Shown one piece after another: positions 11,871 through 24,050 of a stretch of DNA of 64,000 bases. How positions within the stretch are numbered: position 1 is the first letter of the stretch; each line of letters begins with the position of its first letter. Under the pieces are notes generated by a model that was not told the DNA's origin, made no database searches, and saw nothing but the letters and a program-made list of their open reading frames with translations. Source of the stretch: Aphrophora alni (taxonomy: Eukaryota > Arthropoda > Insecta > Hemiptera > Aphrophoridae); NCBI GenBank assembly GCA_963513935.1, contig OY740774.1, forward strand, positions 98,525,668-98,589,667, read 5' to 3'. Made by a program: the position numbers and the translations under genes.

Positions 11871-13580
11871 ATTAATAAAGTGACAGTTGGATCCTAAAAT
11901 AATAGTGGAAGTGTGGGAACTCTAAAACTGTTCGAAGTAACTGGAAAAAAAACTATTTGGAAGTTTATAGTTTTGAAATTTGCAAACTACGAAATGTCTT
12001 CGAAAGAACAGGGTCGGTTTTTAACGCAAAGAAATGACGTTGACCAGTTATTGTAACGACTGAGGAAAAATCCCGTTTGTTACTAAAATTAGAATAGTAA
12101 AAATAATTCAACATTTTTATAAAAGTATTAAAAACTACTTATTTCAACTGTTAGAAAACCTTCGTATGTATATATATATATATATATATTTTGAAGCCAT
12201 TATATAATTCTTGGGACCCGAATTAAGTAACAAATTTGGTGATTTTATATGTTTTATAATCTGGAAAATAGAATAAAATATGTCCCAGGACTGTCCTCAA
12301 GTAATTTCATAGAAAACACTCTTTTTAGATTTGGATAGAATAGGTTTGTTAAATCGTTAATAAACTCATAAAACCTTTGAACATTGAGTCGAGATAATTA
12401 TTACTGAAAACATTGATGTAATTAGAAAACAATATTAGTTAAGGTTGGGAAAAATACTTAAAGTTGTCAAAAACTACGTTAGCCGAAATGGCAGATTATG
12501 CAAAAGTTAATTTTCTTTAAAAATCCCCCAAATCAGAAGAAAGGGGGACATAACTTTGGAGAGACCTGGTATATTCGTCCTTTTCTAACATTACACCAAC
12601 AGTATTCTGTTTTTTTTCTATTACTTGTCTAAAGTACTTAATCTCTACTAGAGTTATATAATTTTTTCGCCGTTGAAGATATTTTATAAGATTAATATTT
12701 TATGTTTCAAAGTTTTAAACAAATACTTTTCTAAGCGATGCAAAGTTAACTGACTTCTCTAAATATTTTAACTGAAGTAGAGACTTTAATTAAATTAAGA
12801 AAGACGTATTCTCGGAGACATTTGTTTACGTAATTAGAACTTTAACTTAAGTTAAAAGGTTTAAAAAGTTTTAGTTAAAAAGATTATCTTTCTTTATTAT
12901 GAGAGTTTTCTTTGAAGATTTAGAAAAAAGTCTTTCATAGTAATTTTAAAAAAGATTTTAAATCTTATATAGGGAAATAAAATGTACTTTATAAAAGAAT
13001 ACTTTTAAATAATAACAATCCCAAGGTGTAAGTTCAAGTCTTATAGGCACTTTTCACTCAGATAATGGTTTTCAGCATAACCTAACGTAATCTAAATGTG
13101 CTAGACGATTTTTCAGTCTAATAATGGTGATCTGCAGCCGTAATTCTCATCTAGATAACTCGTTATAAATGATAGTATATTAGACGTCCGCACGATGCTA
13201 GGTTAACACCTTAACTTTTTGATTCCCTATAGTGATTGACCCTGGAGCAACTACTCAATAATTGCTGATACATACAGTTTTCCAGATCAATATACCTGTA
13301 TAGAGATAGAGAGAAAAGGATCTATATCTTTCAATTTCGAATATGTTGATTTTATACTTTATCTACAGTTTTTTTAATTCATCATATATACTTAGTATAG
13401 ATAAAAATAAGATTAATCAAAAGTCTTGAGTTTTTTCATATAGATATCTTTTTTGATTTAGCCTAAGCCCAAAATAGACTTTTTTGGAATAATTTCTATT
13501 TGCTTATCTGTTGAGAGTGTACTCCTCTACCGCCCGGTCATATATAATATGTGGATATATTTTGACCTTACCCGGAGGTG
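11871..13580. other. AT-rich DNA up to the duplication edge
   Basis: Contains a (TA) run at about 12,168-12,190. No gene, RNA gene or transposon recognised. Confidence 0.5.
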
Positions 13581-13943
13581 TTTAGAAAAATGTTTATCTA
13601 TAAGATAAAATTTCAAGCTAGTTGACATAAAATAAAAACTAAAAATTCTGATTTTTATAAAATCTGCTTTAATGCTTTTAAATTGTGTTAAAATGTATTC
13701 TTTATGCGCCTGAATATATTGGTCGCCATTACCCTAACATTTCTTCTCGTATACCGGTTTTGGTATAGATAATAAAACACAAATTGTCTGTGGAGTTATA
13801 AAAAAACATTTATTTAAGTTGCTTACAGATTTTGTTCAAAGTTTGGTTAAATTTTATGACTCATATCCAATCCCGATAACCAAATTTCAAGTTACAACGG
13901 TTTAGAGATAATTGGGAAATAATGAAAATGAATCTTGAATGTC

Positions 13944-13944
<1 letters not shown>

Positions 13945-13981
<37 letters not shown>
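13945..13981. repeat. (TA)n microsatellite
   Basis: Alternating TA; the copy B counterpart at about 28,848-28,871 is shorter. Confidence 0.97.
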
Positions 13982-13983
<2 letters not shown>

Positions 13984-15132
13984 TTATATCTCGGGACAAT
14001 TTGTTAAATATGCAAAATTTGTGAGTAATTCACATATAACAGAAACATAAAATTACAAGTTATAAACTAGTTTTGTTCAAGTGTAACTTCTAAAAACCCA
14101 AACAGAGAATTTATTATTAGTCACAATCTGTTCCAAGAAACTGGCTCGTGAATTATTGGTAAAACAAAAACACGAATATGTTGCAGATATAAAAGGAGCA
14201 ATTGATCTACCGATTTCGATCACAATTTAGTAAAATATGAATAATAATGGTCTAAACACGTGCAAAATAGCAAGCCATACAAAAAATATTACATTTCAGA
14301 AATGACTGCCCAAATAGAAAAAATAATCTAGGTTGCCTGCTTAGCCAATGAGATAAATCTAAATTCAAACAAGAACGCGTTTATGACACAAGCGAAATAA
14401 ATAAAAACCTTATATATAATAATTAACAAATATCCATAGAAATGGTGATAAGGATAAAATAACCTTTTTTAATTCTTATAGGAAATAAATGGGGAGAATT
14501 CAATAATAAAGAAAATTACTTTTATTTTTCTTCTTTACAAGTATATTTTTTGGAAGATAGAGACGAATTTTATTTTTGAAATTTAGGTGAGGGGGAGGTG
14601 TGTACGAGAAAGTCATTGAAAAGTGTTTTCATGTCTATTTACTTCTTAAAATATAAATATTGTTTAGATAGTGAAATGATGAATCAAAACATCAATGTTG
14701 AGATTTTGGTGGCAATCGAGGTATCTCGAGCCCCCAAAAATGTAGTCAACTTCAGACCAAACTTGTGAACCAATTTTTATGAATTTGATTTGTGAGATAA
14801 TTAGGAACCGTGAATTTAAGATTAGATACGTTGGTTTAGGTTTTAAGTTTTCATATTTAAAGAAAGTTTTATTAAACACTTGCGCTGTCTCGTTTACGAC
14901 ATATGACAGTTATTTTACCCTTTTAAATTATAACTTCAAAATTGTGATTTTTTGAGAGATGGTAACCATTAAGTTTCTTATTACCTTTAAAGCCTATACA
15001 TAAAGATTTCATTAAAATCGTTATAGCCAATTAGATAAAATTATAATTTTTAGTTTAGGATATATGGCGGATAACATTTAAATTTTGATTCGATGGTAAT
15101 ATTTGTTTTTTGATAGGATTACTTACATTGTT

Positions 15133-15370
15133 TGTCTCTGTTGTTTAAAACAAAACATCATCACTTTATAAAAATAAGGAAGAAATGAACATAAAATAAA
15201 GATATCTATCACTCCAATACTGTAGGAAAAGAGTTGAACAATTGATACCTCAGAGTAAAAAAAAAAAAAAGTTTTGTAACCAAAGAGAACATAAAAAAAC
15301 GTGTAGATACAGTTAGGATCCCTTGGGATTGTCACACCCTTACTATAATGAGAGTCCCGAAGGGGAAGTG
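15133..15370 (+). repeat. SINE-like copy 2 (duplication copy A)
   Basis: Starts CTGTTGTTTAAAA, then AACATCATCACTTTATAAA, AATAAGGAAGAAA, a diverged AATACTGTAGGAAAAGAGTT block, GTGTAGATACAG, TAGGATCCCTTGGGATTG, and ends near GAGAGTCCCGAAGGGG. The tail matches the copy at 60.1 kb (GGGATTGCAACCC, GAGCCCCTGAGGGG). The 122-codon minus-strand frame across it is not recognisable as a protein. Confidence 0.7.
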
Positions 15371-16960
15371 TAAAAAAGATTGTGCGCTGTTTTTTGTTTG
15401 ATCCATTGTTAGAATAATCAACAAAACACTGCACGTTCCTCACAAAATTCGTTAAGAAAAATATATCTCTGTAACAAAACCTACAGATCACAACAATCGT
15501 ATCGCCATTACAAAGAAAATATAAAATGAAATCTTACTCTCAAAATAAATGAATGTAAGATTTAAGAAAACACGATATCTTTCTTGAAAGCCTGGCGAAT
15601 AGGTTCTATTTACAAAAATATATCAAAGGTTTCAAATATCCTAAAATACTGTAGGGTAGATTATAACATATAAATATCGCTTTTTACAGCGGTTTCACCG
15701 AAATTTCGACGTTGATTGAAATTTGTTTTTGAGTATGTGTATGTCAGAAAGTTTGAGTAATTTTTAATCGGACAGGAGTTTATCATTAGCAAGATAAAAC
15801 TTACAGGGCTAATTGTAGTTTGAGTTCTGGGTCAGAGGAACACATGACTTACTTAGTCCTTTCGTCTATGAAGTCTATATCTACAATCTTTTATCATTTA
15901 TGGTTCTGCAAACAAGATGTAAATGATCCTTACAGCATCTGAAAATTTCCAGTCACCCTTCGAAATTAAAAATTTATACTGATGTAATTAGGCGGGAATT
16001 TGTTTTTAACATTCAAACTGTCATTTGTCGAAAATACAAATTTAATCTACTTATGCTTTCATGTAAAAAGAAGGATCCAACTAGATCCTTCGAAACTGCC
16101 ACGCCGATAAATGAATTATTGAAAGTCATTTCAGAGGATATCAGTTTAACAGCATGTATGATCTCCTAATTTGACATTTTGTGAAGAAAAAAATTAAGAC
16201 CATTTAACAGGAAAAGTAGGATTTTGGGATTCCATTTTTACAGTATCTGGAGTGTTACATCCAGATATTAAATTGAAAAGGGTGTTCTTGTAGCTATGGG
16301 AAACTATTCTTAAACGGAAGAGGTACGTTATTACAAGTAGTAAATTCTGATTCAAAACAATATCCATTTGGTACAGTCACTAAGAATGGCGAGTGGTGTA
16401 AAGTGACTTTTGGATCACACGTTATAAGACCTAATAAGTTTCTTAGGATTAAAATGTTACTCGGCTGTTGTTTACCTTCATCCGATTATAATCCTGTTAC
16501 TAACTAAACCCAACATGGACGACATGCAATAATGTCACAGGTTAATAATTGAATATTCCATCTTGGAAACTGATCTAATATGGTCGTGGTGTGTTTATAA
16601 GAATTTTACAAAGACGATGGGACGACTATATATGTACTACTTTATACATACTATATCCAAAAGTCTAGTGACAATTAAAAAGAGAAATTGGTGGCTTTTT
16701 TAAATTTACCCAAATAAGACAAGTAATTTGGGTAAAAACGTCTTCTTCGATTGACCCAAATTAAATACGTTTTTCCATTCAGACACTTAAATAGGTATTG
16801 AATTAATTTAATTTGATTGAACAAAAGCGTTTATTAAAATAATAAAATTATTTTTCAGTTGATTTAGTTTCACAGAAAAAAAATTTTTTGCTAAGTTTTT
16901 ATGATTCAGTAAACTTAAAAAAAATAATAAATTGGACAAATACAGGTTTCCTTAATGCAG
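15371..16960. other. AT-rich DNA, nothing recognised (copy A)
   Basis: A short palindrome AAGGATCCAACTAGATCCTT lies near 16,071-16,090. No coding frame recognised. The copy B equivalent is about 30,260-31,850. Confidence 0.5.
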
Positions 16961-16976
16961 AGTAGATCCTCTTCTA

Positions 16977-17453
16977 TTGTTGATGACTGTCCGTATCCTT
17001 CAGAATGATGTGGCGAACCCCGTATCGTGTGAGCGCACGGCAGTGCAGTTGGAGGATCTCGTGGAAATCTCCAGCCTTTTGGACACGTGCCGTATTAGTA
17101 GTGAGATTTTTTTGAAGCTTATTCAATGGGATTCAGCTCTAGACAGACCAAAACTTAAAATCGAAAACCAGACCTGCAATGTGTGGAGTGGAGTTGTACA
17201 TGAGGCGGAAATGATGAACTATAGCACCAGCATGTACGCACCACAGGTTCAAGAATGGTTTCTCAGTACATTCGTGCATTTACGAACCCTTTCGAGGTCA
17301 GTTCTTTCATCGACGCTGAAAGCATCCCAATCGTACCGCCTCTGTACTTGTAAATCGTTTGAGGAGGGGGGGGGGGGGTTGAGTCTTTCTTTGTTCCCAG
17401 ATCGCCTACACACTCTTACATTTTTTGTTTTGGATGTAAACCACATTTCTTAG
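16977..17453 (+). other. GC-richer block with a 158-codon open frame, unrecognised
   Basis: This is the longest Met-initiated frame in the window that is not a simple-repeat translation. It lies in a locally GC-richer island (about 16,965-17,400). Residues 1-60 have a mixed composition that could be coding (for example CERTAVQLEDLVEI); the end runs into a G10 tract and is probably not coding. I recognise no domain. In copy B the same frame is broken: a T7 run is T6, giving an early stop, and several differences change the amino acid (N/D, S/Y, Y/S). It may be a degraded exon or transposon piece, or chance. Confidence 0.25.
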
Positions 17454-18106
17454 ACTCAGTACATGTCAAAACATATAGTTTCATAAAATCAAGTATTTTG
17501 TTCTAATATGTATCAGAAGAGAAAATTAAAAAGCAAATTAATGAAATAAAATAATAATGAATACTCTGAAAGTTAAAAACTTATTATTATATTAAATAAA
17601 ATTGATACAAGTCTTGCATTACTGTTCATGACATTCTAATTTTCTCTCTGAATGTAATTACATTTAAGTAGCTATTGAATAATGACTCAAATTATGAAGC
17701 AATACTAATTATTAAAGTGCAATCAGAAACCTTGTAGCTTGTGCAAGACCTTCTACGATCACTGATTAATTGCTACGAGCATTGGAGTGTCTGACATAAT
17801 CAATAACGTTATTAGTTGCAATATCATCTCTTTGTTACACGGTGTGAAATGTTATAGTAAAGAGAAGGTTCAAGGTTTAGGTGTTTTGATATAGAATGGA
17901 CTAGAATAGCAAATAGGGCTCTGAAACGTTGAATTTAGTTTTTGGTCTGATATAATGTCATTGAAATAAATGATAACAAATTTTAACATTTAAAAGATGA
18001 ATAGATTTGTACATTGCTAATACAGTACCTGGAAAATCGCTCTGAAGAAATTAAAATATTACTTCTGGTAACCTTAATTTTAATTTTAGAAACATGAATT
18101 CAACTT

Positions 18107-18137
<31 letters not shown>

Positions 18138-19110
18138 AGGTGTTTCAAAAGTATAGGACCCATTCCGTAATTTTTAGACAATGAAAAGTAGCCTAATGGG
18201 CGTTTTTTATTTTCTAGGTTTATCACTTGAAAACGAAAGTTGATTAATACTCTCAAAACGTGTGTATCAGTTTTTATATTCACAAATGGTGGCAAATGTT
18301 TTCTTAAACAACATCAATGAAATGTTTTAAAAATCAAATTTGTGCTTGCTTCTACAAATTTCGATTAAAAATCTTAGATAATAAATAAAAATTCAGTCAT
18401 GAATGTTGACAAATAAAGTGCTTTCTAAGTTTGAGCTTCGAAAGTGGTTTTCTTCTGTAACTTTCAGTAGTTTTGCACGAATATTTCAGATTGACTGGAA
18501 TATGTACAATTGTCAGAAGATGTTACAAAACAAGATTATTTGTACTTTATTAACACTGTCAACCATATCCTAGGAGTTTAATTGATGAATAGGTAAATTA
18601 ATTTGTAATACTTGCCCAACATTCTAAGGCTTATGCCCCAACTTGCCCTCACTTGTGGCTGTGCCACTGTTACTACTTTTATATGACAGAAAATAAAAGA
18701 AGTAGGTAAACAGAATTCATACAAACAGTGAACAAAACAAATACTATTTTCCAAACGATTCACTGAGAATTTTTTTGAATGAGGAAAGAACAAGTGTAAA
18801 TAATAATACAGAGGGAAAAACGTTTTTCACCTGAAAAATGAAGGAAAGAAAAGTAGAAAATAAACTCGTTGGACATTTTCAACAGAGGAAATATTTGTAT
18901 ATTTTGTAACTACAGTGTCAGATACGTTTTCAAAGGATTGTATGTCGCCTTTTATGAGCGTTGCTTTAATCACCCTGTCAAACACGTTGCTAGCTAAGCA
19001 CCTTTAGTGTTTATTTCACTGACATCATATCATAAAGTCATGTTGATGATTATTTTTACAAAAAGTATATAAAGTTCTGTATGACTTTTTAATTCATAAG
19101 AAATCTAAAT
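17454..19110. other. AT-rich DNA, nothing recognised (copy A)
   Basis: Contains a (TA)n run at 18,109-18,136 (copy B: 32,996-33,030). No gene recognised. Copy B equivalent is about 32,390-34,003. Confidence 0.5.
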
Positions 19111-19111
19111 C

Positions 19112-19335
19112 CTCAGAGGGCTCAATTATAGTGCATACGTATATGGATCCTAGTTGGATCTACTATTTTCCCATGTAGTGTTGGGTTAAATCCCCCTCTT
19201 TCATCTTCCCTATCTTCACTAACTCTTGTTCTCTTTTTACACTGATGCTATTAGAGTATTTGAGAACTGGAAACTTTATTTTATTCAAAAAGTCATGATT
19301 ACCGAGAGGTGTTTCCTCGTCTTTGAACAACAAGA
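19112..19335 (-). repeat. SINE-like copy 3, minus strand (copy A)
   Basis: On the plus strand: CTCAGAGGGCTCAATTATAG, GATCCTAGTTGGATC, GTTGGGTTAAATCCCCCTC, AACTCTTGTTCTC and CTATTAGAGTATTTGAG, the complements of family landmarks in reverse order. Copy B counterpart: about 34,004-34,225. Confidence 0.65.
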
Positions 19336-19733
19336 AAAAACCCAAAAACTTAAGCCACTAGCTTAATGCAATAAATTTTACAAATGTCAAAATCAACGTC
19401 TCTCTGTCTGTATGTATTTAATTCGAATACAGCGTATCCGATTTTCATGCAGTTTTTTTTGAGATAAACATTACGTACATTTTTATTATAGCTGCGTCTA
19501 CAGACAAAATGTTTTCTCTATTAAATACAAAATATTCACCATTCAGCTACAACAACGACAAGATAGGATAACAATAATTTGTATTGTGATTGTAATTTAC
19601 TAATCATTTATATCAAATTGGCAGTAAATAAACATCATGTTTGGTGTAGCTTCCCGGATTGTGTATTCAACGAGTATATTATAGGTTTAATTACCTTAGT
19701 TTTTCTGTCAGATAATTGAAATTTTATCTTTGA

Positions 19734-19775
19734 GGATAACCGGTTTCGACGGCGAAACCGCCATCGTCAGATCCA
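19734..19775 (-). ncRNA. Hammerhead-like motif, minus strand (copy A left arm)
   Basis: Minus strand order: stem I strand UGGAU, CUGACGA (exact CUGANGA), one extra U, stem II GGCGGU-UUC-GCCGUC (six pairs with two wobbles), GAAA, the palindrome ACCGGU in the stem III position, H17 = U, then AUCC pairing back to GGAU. This is the layout of a type I hammerhead with a minimal stem III. The extra U between A9 and stem II departs from the standard core. Self-cleavage is inferred, not shown. Confidence 0.5.
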
Positions 19776-19921
19776 AAACATCGTGAAGTCGTTCAGCCAT
19801 AGGAAAACGTTATAATTAAAAAAAAAAAAAAAATTTAGTATTTTTTCACGTGTTATAGTACTCAACAATAATGACCAGTTTTAATTGGACGACGCTTTCA
19901 TATGGCTGAACGACGATGTTT

Positions 19922-19964
19922 TGGATCTGAAGATGACGGTTTCACCGTCGAAACCGGTTATTCA
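19922..19964 (+). ncRNA. Hammerhead-like motif, plus strand (copy A right arm)
   Basis: UGGAU (19,922-26), CUGAAGA (19,927-33), extra U, stem II GACGGU-UUC-ACCGUC (six perfect pairs), GAAA (19,950-53), palindrome ACCGGU (19,953-58), U at the cleavage position (19,959), then AUUCA pairing with UGGAU through one G-U wobble. Confidence 0.5.
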
Positions 19965-20034
19965 CAAGGATAAAATTTCAATTATCTGACAGAAAAATTA
20001 AGGTAATTAACCTATAATATATTCGGTAAATATT

Positions 20035-21047
20035 ACATTACGTAACAGGAAAAAAGAAAACACTGATAACATCCACAATTTTTGTTACAGTTTTCAATCT
20101 TTATATGTCATTGACGAGTGAGCAATTGATAAATAATAATTCTATTAACTTAGTGATGATTCAATTTGTAACAGTTGATACATTTGATATTGGACTTTTA
20201 AATTGAATTAGATTTCAGTTGGACACATTTTTATGTGATTGAATGGGTTTCATAGTTAATTCTTTTTGTGAAGTTCAGATAACTTCATTATCTCTTCCAT
20301 TTGAGAATGAAAATGTAATTATAATAAGTCCTCTAAAATGGGAGATGTATTTACAAAAAAACTTGTTCATTAACAATATTTTCACTTTGTTTAAAAAAAT
20401 GTTAATATTTCGTAATTTTCTAGCTAAAATGAGTCGTAAACCTTTGTTCTGAGTGGCGGAAATGGTGGAATTGTCTAATGCAAATGTGTGATTGTTTGTG
20501 AATAGGGATTGAGTCTTACAGAATGTTTTCACCAATTTCGACCTCCGTAAATGCCATCACAATCATTAACTTCAACTTGTATACTCCGGATTTGTCAATT
20601 TTGTTGTATTTGTCGTCAACGTTGTATTGTATAGAAAGCTGGTTCTATATCTGTAGGTAGAGCTTTGCTAGGTTTTGGTGTTAATTGTCCTACATAAAAA
20701 ATTCTCCTAAATTTGAAATCTGTTTTTAAGGAAGAGCTGTTAGAGTAAGTTAAATGAAGATTCTCCCTGTACAAACTGTTCTTGAGAACTGTGGATTATA
20801 AACAAAAATTGTGGATTATAACAGTATTTTCTTTTTTCTCGTTACAAAATGTTTGACTTTCACTTGGTAAAAGTGTTAAATTAAATATATATATAACACT
20901 GTACCCAAATGTATACAAACTACCTAATCTGAAAACGGATGATAACGGAATCATTGGAAGCCCAATTCGTTAGATTGAAATCTATCTAAATAATGATTAC
21001 ATTATATTTTAATCCAATCATGCATGTATACAAGGTACATTATTATT
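20035..21047. other. AT-rich DNA, nothing recognised (copy A)
   Basis: Overlapping 69- and 86-codon frames on opposite strands (20,243-20,535) have no recognisable motif. Copy B equivalent about 34,915-35,927. Confidence 0.5.
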
Positions 21048-21251
21048 TCCTTGTTGTTTAAAGCCGAAAAACATCATCATCATCAACAAATCATCATCAA
21101 CAAATGAAGAAAAGAACATAATATATAAAGAACCCCAGCACTCGAATACTTCATTAGCAGAGTCTGAAAAGAACAAGAGTTGGTCAAGAAAGAGATGAAA
21201 AAGCGGGATTTAACGCAAGAATACGTAAAAAAATGTGTAGTCAAACTAGGT
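21048..21251 (+). repeat. SINE-like copy 4 (copy A)
   Basis: TTGTTGTTTAAAGCCGAAAA, a CATCATCATC run, GAAAAGAACATAATATA, AGAACCCCAGC, CTCGAATACTTCATTAGCAG, GAACAAGAGTTGGTCAAGA and a GGGAT(T)TAAC block. Copy B counterpart about 35,928-36,125; the 65-codon frame there (35,905-36,102) is a translation of the repeat. Confidence 0.7.
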
Positions 21252-21739
21252 AGTATTTGATTGCTAAAGCTTGTAGTCACTTTATTTGAGCCGTTGAAGG
21301 TACAAGGTATACTAAAGTTATCAAGTTTTAGAGGAAATAAAACAACGTGACTGTTATGCAAATAATAATAATAATTTCATATACCTGTAACCCTTTATTG
21401 GGAGGCAAGAACCAAGATGGCGTGAGCCAAAAGGAGCCATTGGAAGAAGATATACCTGTAAATATTATCAAAAACATTTCTTATAAATGAAAACAACGAG
21501 ATTGTGTTTTTTTCTGATCGGGTAAAAAGTCATGCAAGTTTTGAAAAAACTTGTTTTACTACATTTTTTATTTGAAGTTTCTTTTGTACGACTACCTATT
21601 ACAATACCTCTTTATGTTAATACTTTGGTATTAGTACTACAATATTTCAAAGTTCTAAAAAACAGTTTGAATTTACTTTTTTGTTCGACGTTTTTAAAAG
21701 TAAAACACATCGTTATGTCTCATTCATTTTTCCTTTTTT

Positions 21740-21971
21740 GTTAAAGGATAAAAACCTGTTCATCACTGTTTTATAAAAATAAGGAAGAAAGGAACGTGAA
21801 ATACAGAACCTTAGTCCTTGAATACTCTAATAGCGTCAGGGTCTAGAGAGAACAATAGTTGATCAAGAGGGACCTGATAGGAAAGGTGAAAGAAAGGGAT
21901 CTAACCCTAGACTACATTGACTCATGTAGGACTAATCTGGATGCCACGTCCGTATAATGAACCCCTAAATG
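21740..21971 (+). repeat. SINE-like copy 5 (copy A)
   Basis: Near-complete copy: TTAAAGGATAAAAACC, TCATCACTGTTTTATAAA, AATAAGGAAGAAAGGAACGT, TTGAATACTCTAATAGCGTC, AGGGTCTAGAGAGAACAATA, GGGATCTAACCCTAGACTAC and a tail ending near GAACCCCTAAATG. Copy B counterpart about 36,606-36,850. Confidence 0.75.
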
Positions 21972-22089
21972 TTTGTCTACTTCATATTATTACATGTAAT
22001 GAGTTTTAATACACATTTTTTCTAGTTGGACCACCCCGTCCATGTTTTGGAACTGTGTAGTGATAGTTTTAAGTGACAGCAATTTAAAA

Positions 22090-23165
22090 AGAAAATTACT
22101 TTGTACATATATTTCATTTATTTGGTTGTGGTTGGCAATATAATTGCATACAACAAGTCTAAGCCTTTACATAAAATACATAAAACAAAGTACAAAACAC
22201 ATTAATGATTTTTTTCATCCTAATAAGAGAGAATTAGACAACGAATATAAAATAGAGAAATATTAACTTAAATAAAATAAATAACATTTGAACAAATAAC
22301 GAATTTTGCATGACAAAATAATTTATCTTAATTAAAATAAAAGTTATTCCATGTACTAAAAATTACAAAGACTAATTATTATAAAGTATATAAAATAATT
22401 TGCTTCACCAGTAAAAGACGTCTCAAGCATAAATGAAGCTCCTAAAACTTTCCATGGTCAAGGCACTCCCCTAAAGAGTAAAAAGATTCAGACATTTAAA
22501 ATTGTCTAAGATTATTTTTAAAAGTTTGAGGATTTTTAATATTTTTTAAACGTTGGGGAAGCTCATTGTACAGGTCCACACCAGCTTGAGATGGTAGTTT
22601 CCTATATTTCCTCACCCTGTGCTGGCCCAATACAAAAAAACTCCCAAATAGAGCGCTGTAATCATGCACATCTCTATTCAGAACGACACTTAATGTTTGT
22701 AAATAAAATTATATCAAAAATATACATGCATTGAAGTGTCAATATACCCAATTTCCGAAATGAATTCCTACAATTTTCACAGTTACTCCAGCGACAAGTC
22801 GTAATCACTTTTTCTGCAATATAAAAAGGCTTTCCACTTGGAGAACTGATGAATCACCCCATAAAATGATGCCATAGTTCAGGTGTGGATGAATAAAACT
22901 CCTAAGATTTCTTAAAATGATAATTGCTTAACATATTTTTTCCCATATGTAATCCACATGACACCTCCAAGTTAGTCCATTATAAATGACTAAACCTAGA
23001 AATTTTACAGAATCCACCTCCTCTACTACGTTATCTTCCGACATTATAGTGGGTACTGGTTCTACATTTCTGTTGCTTAACGTAAAATGCATATAGTTTT
23101 ATCAAAATTAAATTTTAAATAGTTTTTCATAAAATTATATACCTCGGCTTAGTTCCAAAGAAGCT
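22090..23165 (-). mobile_element. 5'-truncated jockey-like LINE fragment (copy A)
   Basis: Minus-strand remnant of a non-LTR retrotransposon: the part of the reverse transcriptase downstream of the catalytic YxDD motif, then the C-terminus and the 3' untranslated region. In pieces over several frames the minus strand reads NFDKTICMHFTLSNR, VDSVKFLGLVIYNGLTWR, HPHLNYGIILWGDSS, LQKKVI, KLGILTLQCMYIFDIILF. The FLGxxID-like block, the YG(I)xxWG block and QKK are standard thumb-region landmarks of jockey/CR1-type LINEs. The 3' end lies near 22,090-22,120, where the minus strand has AATAAA. Truncation at about 23,165 is upstream of the thumb; no YADD box is visible beyond it. Stops and frameshifts make it a dead copy, and 5' truncation is usual for LINEs. 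Confidence 0.75.
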
Positions 23166-23904
23166 TATCTCTAAATTTAATAACAATGAGTAAGCGGGTT
23201 TGTTCGTACCTCCTACCTAACATTAAAATCGTCAAGTTAAAAAATGACGTTTGGTCAATAATTATATAAACACAGTTACCCAAAATGTTACAAAATGGTT
23301 GATATAGGTCTCGGGTATTATTGTGCCCTTAGGGATAACGTAAATTGAATTTCTACATTAGAGATTCGATAGTATAAAGTACCTAGCAATATCTGTTAAC
23401 CTGTCTGAATAAAAGAAAAACTTTAACTGCATACAAGTTTTAAACTTACACAGAGATTATCTGAAAACCATTTCACTGACTACTACAATTAATTGTGTTA
23501 AAAACATGTTTAGATTTAAAATGTTTTATTTTCTAAATATTTTAAAGTTAATAAATGAGTTTTCAGATGTATAATTCATAGGAGGTGAGCTAAATCCGTA
23601 TCATGTTTGACATGACAATTTTGAACACCTTTCCTGTAAGAGTGATATAAAGGTAATTATTTCCATACAAGATGAACGACGGTTGTATAAATCTACCGTG
23701 ATTAAACCTACTGTCAGATTTGACATGGAGGGATTCATAGCTTAATTTACATATATTCATAACTTGCTTATTCCTTCAGACTGACCCATCATAACTCTTC
23801 CTGATTTTATAAAATTGCTTTGAGCATTTACATCAAGTTTTGTATTGTAAGAATTGTAAAATTTATTCTGTATATTCCGTAGTTGTATTAAAAGTATACG
23901 TATG

Positions 23905-24050
23905 TGTTGTTGTTTAGAGGTGAAAACTTCGCGGTCTATATCACGTTGCAAAAAATAAGTAATGAGCATAAAATAGGGGCTCCTAGTGTTGGAAAGCTCG
24001 CATAACGTCATGGTCGGAAGAGTAACGGTGAAAAAGTGGGATGCAACTGA
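23905..24050 (+). repeat. SINE-like copy 6, diverged (copy A)
   Basis: GTTGTTGTTTAGAGGTGAAAA, AAAAAATAAGTAATGAGCAT, GGCTCCTAGTGTTGGAAAGC, and GTCATGGTCGGAAGAGTAAC preserve the family order with many changes. Copy B counterpart about 38,748-38,890. Confidence 0.5.

Larger units (their letters stand above)
19671..20034. mobile_element. Fold-back element with hammerhead-like arms (copy A)
   Basis: Left arm (19,671 to about 19,803) and right arm (about 19,893-20,034) are inverted copies. Outer ends are CGAGTATATTATAGG and its near-complement CCTATAATATATTCG. Each arm holds a hammerhead-like motif, annotated separately. The spacer of about 90 bp has an A-run and no coding. No clear target-site duplication was found. 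It resembles a solo pair of inverted Penelope-type terminal repeats with no internal coding region. Confidence 0.75.

Noticed and set aside
14664..14879. 71-codon minus-strand frame kept in both duplication copies
   Set aside because: The whole surrounding kilobase is equally well kept, so the frame shows no specific conservation.
21083..21361. 92-codon minus-strand frame
   Set aside because: It runs antisense through a SINE-like copy and has no recognisable motif.
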